A stretch of DNA of 64,000 nucleotides from Castor canadensis (taxonomy: Eukaryota; Chordata; Mammalia; Rodentia; Castoridae). This document shows, piece after piece, positions 56,156 through 64,000 of the stretch. Position 1 is the stretch's first letter. Every line of letters starts with the position of its first letter. The DNA lies in the NCBI RefSeq assembly GCF_047511655.1, contig NC_133386.1, forward strand, positions 171,513,146 to 171,577,145, given 5' to 3'. Both the position numbers and the translations under genes were made by a program. A model generated the notes under the pieces. That model had not been told where the DNA came from, ran no database searches, and saw nothing but the letters and a program-made list of their open reading frames with translations.

Positions 56156-57075
56156 AATTAAATAATCATGATTCTCTCCCTTTTTTTCTATGACTCTCCA
56201 GCTTCTCCCACTTTTTCTTAGAATTGTGAAAGTTTAGATCTCTGCTAAGAGAAGCTGTTGGGGTTCAAGCTACACATTTAATGGAGGGGAAAGTAATGAT
56301 TTCCCAAGAGCCCACCAAGCCCCAGCCTTTCTTTTAGTCCTCCACATAACTTCTCATTCAGATCCCAAATAGCTCATTGGCAACTTTAGTGTTCCCATAA
56401 ACAGATGGGATAATCTGAGACCTACAGCTTAAGAAAATATGGCAAAATATGGCAAATAGTCCTAGTTCATTTGGCTCCAAAAGCTACATACTTTCTCCCA
56501 CATCAAGCTGTTTCAGAGAAAGCTGAGCCATTTGGCTGTTTTAACACTTAAGTACCCTAGTCTTCCAACACCAATGGTTGTTCCAAATCATATGCATCTG
56601 GATGGAATCTGAGGAGTCCCATGGTCCCTGAGCAAAAAAGACCAGGTCAGCTCCATTAAAATGTCATCTTAGAGGGCAGTAATCAAGCTTCCTAGTTTAT
56701 CAATACAAGAGCTGACACAAATATGACCAGAAGGTGACAAACATGAAACAGATAATCTTCTTTGCTGTCACCTCACCCTTGAGGTATGTGTTGATTGGTA
56801 GAAGTGAGGACGCACTCAGGAGACTGGATTCTGATTCACAAAGTTGACTCTGGTGTCTATTGGCTTAGAGCAAGGACACAGTAGGGAGGGCTTTGCAGCA
56901 GAGAAGGCTGGGTAACTGTGGGCCAGGGAAGGGAACCAAGCTACCCAGGCCCTTGCTACCTTACCTCCAACCCATATACAGTAGCAATTTTTAAACTGTT
57001 TTACCTTTCGGTGTTCCATGGTAGTGCATTTTTATTAAAAAAACAAACGAACAAAAAAGTATAAAAACAACAATT
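56156..57075. other. Unique noncoding sequence
   Basis: No gene recognised. A short duplication (aaaatatggc twice at about 56437-56457) is present. Confidence 0.5.
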
Positions 57076-57168
57076 GGGCTGGAGATGAAGCTCGGTGGTA
57101 GAGCACTTGCTTAGCATGTGTAAGGCCCTGGGTTCAATCCTCAGTCACACAAAAACAAACAAAACAAA
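57076..57168 (+). repeat. ID SINE, well preserved
   Basis: 'gggctggagatgaagctcgg', 'tggtagagcacttgcttagc' and 'ctgggttcaatcctcagtca' then an AAAC-type tail. The B box (ggttcaatcc) is intact, so this is one of the closest copies to the ID consensus here. Confidence 0.95.
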
Positions 57169-57171
57169 GTC

Positions 57172-57420
57172 CCTTCTCTCTACTAATTATACAACATGGT
57201 GACTGCAGTTAATAATAATGTATTGTGTACTTGAAAATTGCTACGAGAATAGATTATAAGTGTTCACACTACCACAAACAATCAGTATGTGAGGTAAAGC
57301 ATATGTTAATTAGTTTGATTTAGCCATTCCACATGACCATATATCAAAGCACCATGTTATACACCATAAATAGACATAATTTCAACTTGTCAATTAAGAA
57401 AAGAGTTACATCACAGGGTA
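57172..57420 (+). mobile_element. L1 3' UTR fragment
   Basis: 'caacatggtgactgcagtta', 'ataataatgtattgtgtact', 'tgaaaattgctacgagaata', 'ttaattagtttgatttagcc' and 'caccatgttatacaccataa' follow the L1MA/MB 3' UTR. The ID SINE is directly upstream of it. Confidence 0.88.
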
Positions 57421-59155
57421 TTACTATTGCTATAATTATAAGAAAGACGAAAATACTGCTCACAGGAAGTTCTCTGGAAGTGGTCAACTTTTGCCTGGTC
57501 TTCTCTCCATTTTTAAGACTGAGAAATGAACCTTTTCGAAGAGGCTGATGGAAATACTGTGGAGAAGCTCAGAGGTTTGATTCAAGGACAAAGTACTTAT
57601 CTCAGCTGTGGAGTTGGCAGTAAGTCAGGACAGTGTATAAAGCTATTTGTGAAGAAAGACAAGGCCAGGAAGAGAATAGTAAGTGTGTGAGGCAGAAAGA
57701 ATAAAGCAGGTGAAAGAGAGTAGAGAGGCAAAAGTGTAGGGGTTCTGAGAGTCAATAAAATATGAAGAGGGAGTTCAGAAAATTCTTCTTTGTTGCTTAG
57801 GTAGGGTTAGAGATATATTCGGATGCTAATTGTTTGTGTGTGAGTGTGTGTGTACCCAGTGGGTCATTTTTGCAGGAATGGTAGGCCCCTGAGGTTGTCT
57901 TCTAACTAGGCAATTCAGTGATGTGTATAGTTGGAAGGGCTTTTGCTCTGGATGTAGGCACACAGATGTGATGGCAAAAGACACAGAGTGCCCTATCTCT
58001 ATGCAAATCTGTTAGGACAGCTCTCAAAAGGAATTCACTTACCACTTACAGAGCCCATGAAACTTCTCAGAGGAAGATCCCCTGGAATCTAATCTCATCC
58101 AAAATCTAAGAATTTTACAAATGTGGTCTTAAGAGGGCATAGGTAAGAGGCAAGATATTTTATGAACCCTAGCTCCTTATTTGACTATAGACAGGGAAAT
58201 AGGTGATAATTCACTTCTATTTGACTCTCCCTCCCCTGTGAATTTTATAGGACCAGAGAGATTCGTGTTCCTGTCAGGCCTACATTAACATTCCTGTGTG
58301 CCTCTCAGCAGATAGTTGTCACAGCCTCCCCTGGAAGTAGTTCCATGTCATTAGGAGGGGATGATAGACAGACATATACATACACATTTGCTTTCAAAAA
58401 TAAATACAGGCCTTGAGTTAAAAGGTACTAGGTAAAGCAAATGAGCATCTTTCTTGCAAAGCAAGTATGTAACTGCCATTGACTTTGTAGCCACAGCCAG
58501 TGTTGGTGCTAAGACTCAGATGGCTTAGAGCTTAATACTTGGTTTGGAGAGAGTCTTTGTCTTGGCTTTGATTTGGCAATCCCTAGGGTCCTTTGGCTTT
58601 GTGAAGCAGATCTTCTAATAGACAAACCAACCAACTCAAAGACTCCAGACCACTGCAGACAGCCTGTTGAAGTCTGTTTTGTCCTCTTTTTCTCTGTAGG
58701 AACCAGCATAAGGGCTTGACTCCAATATCCAAGTCTCTGCACATGTCTGAGGCAGTGACAGGGTTTTGACCTGTAGAGGAGACTAGAAAGGTTTCTATGC
58801 AGAATTACTTGGGTTTTTAGACTTGGTGATAGTTCTTGGTATTATCTTAAATATGATCTGTCTAATTACTATATTCACTTCTCCATGTCCTTATTGGTCT
58901 CCTAGAGAAATTTGGTGGCATTTACCAAATGATGAAGGTTGTGATGATAATGCGACTCTTGCCTGATTCTTCTTGAAGAACTTACAATGTATCCATATGT
59001 GGTATCTGCTATGTTTGAGATTTTCATAGTTACACTTTTAAATGTGTTACCATGAAGAATTTACTTGATATATCTGAGACTCTTGCAATAAAAGTCTTCA
59101 TCATCAAATCCAATTTTCAGTATCAGCAGATAAAAATCAGCAAGTCCACCCCACC

Positions 59156-59160
<5 letters not shown>

Positions 59161-59200
<40 letters not shown>
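59161..59200. repeat. (ATCT)n microsatellite
   Basis: Ten pure ATCT units without interruption. Pure tetranucleotide repeats of this length usually vary between individuals. Confidence 0.98.
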
Positions 59201-59201
<1 letters not shown>

Positions 59202-61339
59202 ATTTGATGCCAGCACTGTCTTGTTGAAGTTGATCATAAGAAAAAAGACCTCATACTCCAAAGGGAGTTCTCTAACTGACACAAAATAAATAATCTGCTT
59301 TTTTTTTTTTCTTTTCAGGGAAAGGAAATCTTGTCTTTGCTTCTTTTCCTCTAGGAGGTTCAACTAAGACCCAAGTGAAGAAAATAATCAGTATTTAAAG
59401 TACCAGACACATAATTAGGTACTTCAGGTACATAAAACTGCATAGATAAAGTGGCTTCTGAGTAGGAGGTAACATTTTTCTGTCCCCTCACCTCCTCAAC
59501 AGTGCCCTGAAAGAACTTTTCTCAGGAGTGCTTTAGTGGAACTGTCCTGCCATGTAGCTGACCAGAAGGTGTGGAGAGAGCAAATTGGAAGTAGAACCAG
59601 AACTCTTCAGCTAGTGATTAAAAGGCAGCTGGGCCTAGTCCAGGGACCACATCACTTTTGGGTTGCATCTGAAGTTCACTACCTCAGGACCACATACCCC
59701 TTGCCCCTATTTCACCCTGCTGTGTCAGGTTAATTTCAGGCAAAAGTGTAAAGAAGGAGAAGTTTGCTTTCCTGCAGTCTTCCTGGCACTAATAACCTCC
59801 CTCCCTCAACACACACCTACAAATACCCTATGGTGGGTGGAGTTGAGCTACTTGGGCTATTCCTGATTCATCTTTTAAGCAAAACACCAGCAGGCTGTTC
59901 CCCCAGGGCTCTGCTCTCAGATCTGGAGCTGATAAACTAATTGGGGCTAATGTGATAATGGGCAATGATGACAGTTACTGTTTTTATCAGGCCCAGGGCA
60001 TACATTTGCATGTTACGAGGGCCCTTGGCAAGTATACAAGGTGGAACTGGAGAGGAGGGCAGGAATGTTTGGTGGAGGGTAGAGAGGCAAATGGGCTTTA
60101 CTAAGCTGCTAAACGTCACTACCCAAATCTTCAAGATCTTCTTTAAGACCAACCCAATTTCCAAGACACTACCATGTTCACCCTTACCCTCCCAGCCAGG
60201 TCTTTTACACTTTCAAACCCCTGTGCATTTCCGTTGCATGAATCAAGAAACTAAACAAGAAAGGAAACATCCAATTATACTCACTCACCCACCTTTGCCC
60301 TGTGCAGTGACCATTTGCTTTGTGTTTTAGTCACAGCCACCTTTGCTCCTAGGCCAACTTTGCCTTTTACACAAGGAACTTCTTGGTTTTGACCACAAAA
60401 TCTTTATTTCTTTGTCAAAACTCAATTTCCCTTCCCTTTCCCACAAAGAGGAGGCCCTGTGAGTTCAAGAAAGCTGGCATGGCTTTGCTCATGCAAGATC
60501 CATGGTGTCTGGGGAGACCCAAGAGAGAAAGCTAATGGTTAGGGGTGGCATTTCTCCTTGCCACCCCAAATGTTCCTCCTTCTGGTGAAGGAACATTTGG
60601 AACCAAGAGAGACAAGAACAGAAAACTTCCTGTATGTTCTTGGCTCAGGGTGAGGGGGACATGGGTATTTGAAATCTGTACATTCTCCTCAACACAGTTT
60701 CAGCATCTTGGCCTCTTCTTCTGTAGCTCCTATAGGAAGTATCCGTAAACAGTCTAAAAGACCATGTAAGTGTTCAAAGGAAGTGAAGAACCTGGATACC
60801 CCAGCCAATCAGCTGTTGCATTGTTGAGAGCCAACTGCTGGACCTGGACATCTCATAGTCAACCCTTCCTCACAGGACTCTCCCTTTCAAACTTTCTCCC
60901 AACGTTCTTCCCTGGGAGAAATTGCCTTTTCAAAGTCCGGAGGTCTTTGAAATTGCCAGAGGTCACTATCAAAGAGGCAGCCATGATGATTGGGGAGAGA
61001 ACTGGTTGGGAGCTTTCAAACCTGGTACCTGCACAGTCAGGGCTAAGATTTTGATGCCAAGGTAGAGTGGAGTAAATACAAGCTAGAAAATGACCTTGAT
61101 GTTCAAGAGGACCCCATGCCCCTCTATCGTCATCTCTACCAGATTTGGACTTCCTCTCACTTTGCTTTTACCTTCTGCTTTCCCAAGGATGTTCTTGGGG
61201 AGCATGGTGCTTCTCACCTGAAACTGCCTCTAAGCCGAAAAGAACAGTCACTACCAAATCAATTCCTCATCCATTAACAGGTTGTCTCTGTTCTGGAGAC
61301 ACAAGCATAACCTGGTTAGACCTGTTTTGTTTGAACACT

Positions 61340-61700
61340 AACGTGTGAGTTGGCCAAATGCAAATGAGCCAATGTTTGTAATCCTTTATTTTATTTTTTT
61401 AAAGGGCTGGGCAGCCAATCAGAAGAGGGGGAAGTGACTTAGGGAATTCCCGGTTGGTGGCTTATTGCTTAACATCCTACAAAATGATTTTAAATTATTG
61501 TCATATGCATTTATCTTCACTCTGATGAGGGCTCAGATGTGATAGCACTGTAGTTCCCCATCCCCGTAGGAGCTGGCGTGATAGCTACCTGCTACCTCCT
61601 CTCCATTAGCCAGCGCTATTGGATTTCCCACCCAGAATCTTTAGGTAAATGAGGTAAGTCCTTATTTTTAAATCTTTTTTGACTCTGGAATTCAAACACC
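61340..61700 (+). promoter_or_regulatory. Candidate enhancer or alternative first exon
   Basis: A perfect octamer ATGCAAAT (61358-61365), CCAAT boxes (61369-61373 and 61415-61419), a forkhead-like TGTTTGTA, a TATGCAT site near 61504 and TAAAT/ATTATT homeodomain-type sites lie within 200 bp. Downstream a GAG|GTAAGT splice-donor match has its exon end at 61653. No repeat covers it and its base composition is mixed. Candidate only; neither transcription nor conservation can be seen here. Confidence 0.3.
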
Positions 61701-62967
61701 TGCGTGGAAAGAGAAGCCTGTCTTAAATCAGACAGATGAGAATAAAACAGACTCCCGGAGGCAGCTGGCAGGAAGTAAAGCTGGTTTTACCTGGGTTTAC
61801 CTCACTGGGTATTATATTGTTAGAATTTTATTGGGGGAGGGGAGTGCAGCTGGACTGCTTTGGAGTTGATCTGTGATTTTCCTGCATTTTTTGGACTTCT
61901 AAACACTGGGAATATTAAAGCTCCCTGATTTTCCTCTGTTCTTGAGGCAAAGCCAGTTCCTGGGTTGGATTCTTTTGAAACAAAAAGCAGATAGGGATAG
62001 GTGACTCTGATATCACTCCATGAAGAGCTGGTTGGCTAAGGAGCTGAAGGGCTCAGAGCACACCATCTCACTTTCTAGAGATGTCTTCTGCAGGCAATTT
62101 TTCTGACTCATGAGTTAAAGCGAAAGGCCAATTCATCTTCAGTATGTTCCAGTTGTTGGAAACTGACTGATAAGCAAAAAATCCATATCACAGGGGTCAG
62201 TCAGCCAAGGTAGGCAGGGGTGAGCTGGGGAGAGTTGAGCCTTTAAAAATGACTGTCCAGAAAACCAAAATCAATTTAGGTAAAGGATTTTACTATCTCA
62301 CAAGGGGACAAAATAACCCTTTGTTTCTCTTTATATCCCTTTGTGAGCTGCTATGACCAGACAGGCAGACATGACTCACCAGCAACAAATGCCTTTGGTA
62401 TAGGGACTCTTGATTTTGTTTGTACATGGTGAAGAAGTGTTGGTTCCAGTGTGGATGGAACTGGGATTAGTGGGGAATTAATAATAGACCAAGGTGGAGA
62501 TGTTGCATTTCCAAGATCTGTCTTTGCTGATAGAGCATACCCAAAGTTCTATTTGGGAATGATGTGTTTTTAAGGTGAAGTGTACAATGCTGTGAGTCTA
62601 AGTTCACGGGTCTCGCTGTGGTAGTCTGCACTGACCTCAGTAACGGGGAGAAAGTGAGTGAAGGTTTGGATCCTGAAAGCTTTATGTTGGAAATTCTAGT
62701 TCAGGCATTGGTTCTGTGGGTGCAGATGTGAGGAGGCATTTAAAGAGATTCTAAAGTGTGGAAAGGAGAAGTTGGGGATCATGAATAGCTATGTGCTACC
62801 TTGATAAGGTCAAGAGACGTGTCAATTCCAACAGCAGGCATGACAACATGTTATTTGGAAGATTTTCATGGTTAAGAAGTGCTATCAGAAAAGGCTCTTA
62901 AGAGATTTTAAGAATGATTGTTATAGCTGCCATTGAAGTTTGAAGAAGGTTCCACTTGTCCTTTTTT

Positions 62968-63030
62968 GTGACAAATATATATACTGATATATCTATATCT
63001 ATAAATCTATATACATATCTCATAGAGACA
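62968..63030. repeat. AT-rich (TATC/ATAT)n low-complexity tract
   Basis: Runs of 'atatat', 'atatctatatct' and 'atctatatacatatct' form an imperfect short tandem array. Confidence 0.8.
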
Positions 63031-63384
63031 ATCCTCTGTGCTTACAAACTGTTTGACAGAGGTTTTCTGAAAGAAAACAACTTTGAGGGAATGGCTGTGC
63101 TCAAAGTTCTCTCTCATCACTGTTCAAGATGGTCCTCAGTCAGGACTTTTTAAGGGTGGCTGTGGGTTCGACAGTGTGTTTGGTCCAGGTCTCATTTGCA
63201 CAAAAGTTCTCAAATTCAATTAGATTCTTTTGTGCTAAAAATTACCTATTTGTTAAATTCATACAAACTTTTTAATTTTTTTATATTACTTAACATATTA
63301 ATATATTGTGATCGCTCATGAAGTGCCTTGAATCTTTCTCGACATCTGACAAGCCCTGCATTGACACTCATGATTCCCTGTTTG

Positions 63385-63520
63385 AGGGTATCTGAAAGTA
63401 CGTCCATTTACTGACCATTCATGATTCTCTTTCAGTCTCCCTTTGACTCCATGAGGGCCTGGCACACAATGAAAACGGAGGTGTGTACTCAATTCATTCA
63501 GTCAGCTAGTTGGAAACTGG
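63385..63520 (+). repeat. Possible L2 3' fragment
   Basis: 'gactccatgagggcctggca' and 'tgtactcaattcattcagtc' resemble a shortened L2 3' end (ctccatgagggcagggacc ... ggcacatagtaggtgctcaataaat). Weak. Confidence 0.35.
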
Positions 63521-64000
63521 GAAGAACTCATATTAGGTTTCAGGACAGAACGTGAATGCTTTGGGCCAAAGTTCCTTTCTCAGCAAGTGGAGTTTAGCTT
63601 TCTGGAATCTTGCAAAGTCCTATTTCCGTCTTACCTCTTCCCATGCCTCCCCACATTCAGGGATTTGAGCACTGCGTAGTGTTTATTGGACTCTTTTGTG
63701 TTTCTGAAAGCCCTGTGTGAGAACCCTGTTTCATGTTAGAGCACCATGCAGTCATAGAGGCTCACACACATTTGGAAGTGTCGTCTTCCTCGCATACCTG
63801 TGTCCTTTCAAACAGATGTGACTTTGGGTAAGTTGAATACCAGGAATACCATAGCAGAACCTGCCACACACTTGAGAGAAAATGCCATGGTTTAAAGGAA
63901 GCAAATACAATCTCTAAATCTGAATTTTGGTTACCCCATTTTGCTGCCGTTTAAGCCCATTTCTCTCGTTAAGTTTGCTCTCTAGTAGAGAGGAAGCTAG
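63521..64000. other. Unique noncoding sequence to the end of the window
   Basis: No gene or repeat recognised. Confidence 0.5.

Larger units (their letters stand above)
57421..63384. other. Long repeat-poor unique block
   Basis: Apart from an ATCT microsatellite at 59161-59200 and a short AT-rich TATC-type tract near 62975-63030, I recognise no transposon in about 6 kb. No coding gene is seen either; ORFs up to 121 codons (59965-60330) lack any domain I know. The contrast with the rest of the window is notable (see findings). Confidence 0.55.

Noticed and set aside
1-64000. CRISPR array, operon, prophage or toxin system
   Set aside because: The repeat content, CpG depletion and lack of long ORFs are those of a mammalian genome; no regularly spaced direct repeats or bacterial genes are present.

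Overview
This is mammalian nuclear DNA, almost certainly rodent, with no gene I can support. All open reading frames are short (the longest, about 198 codons at 7927-8523, is near what chance gives in 64 kb on two strands). I see no exon chain, CpG island, rRNA, tRNA, phage or bacterial feature, or CRISPR array. The window reads as a large intron or an intergenic region.

The rodent call rests on three things. The short SINEs are tRNA-derived ID-type elements with A-box and B-box remnants. Several are joined to B1 (7SL-derived) monomers in B1-ID composites. A rodent-type L1 3' UTR also occurs. The form of the ID unit, with 'gagtggctcaag' and 'ttcaaaccccagta', is what I remember from the beaver/kangaroo-rat/squirrel side of Rodentia rather than mouse or rat; a beaver-like (Castorimorpha) species is my best guess, from memory only. 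Ancient mammalian repeats (MIR, L2, old L1, hAT-Charlie and Tigger-type DNA transposons, MaLR-like LTRs) are abundant throughout.

Layout: 1-9.5 kb is mostly unique sequence with MIR and L2 relics; 9.5-12.2 kb has B1 elements and antisense L1; 12.9-13.2 kb is a MIR; 14.9-19.6 kb is dense in L1 with nested SINEs and a (CA)n tract; 21.1-22.3 kb is MIR plus antisense L2; 23-25.5 kb has a hAT element, ID SINEs and L1; 27-28.4 kb is a MIR, ID and L2 cluster; 29.1-33.3 kb is an old antisense L1 broken by a Tigger/MER2-like element that itself carries two ID SINEs, followed by an L2; 34.3-37.1 kb holds a MaLR-like LTR inside a hAT relic and a set of related repeat units; 37.3-48.6 kb mixes L1, L2, MIR, hAT, composite SINEs and an LTR split by a SINE; 50-56.2 kb is MIR-rich; 57.1-57.4 kb is ID plus L1; 57.4-63.4 kb is almost free of recognisable transposons.

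The last block is the most interesting part. It holds a motif-dense segment at about 61.34-61.93 kb with a perfect octamer, CCAAT boxes and a good splice-donor sequence, a candidate enhancer or alternative first exon. Other leads are a two-TATA, CCAAT and homeodomain-palindrome cluster at 15.80-15.94 kb, a protein-like minus-strand ORF at 42.79-43.09 kb, and a CTCF-like site at 26.2 kb. I found no convincing undescribed biological system. All repeat family names come from recognising consensus sequences by eye, so subfamily assignments are provisional.
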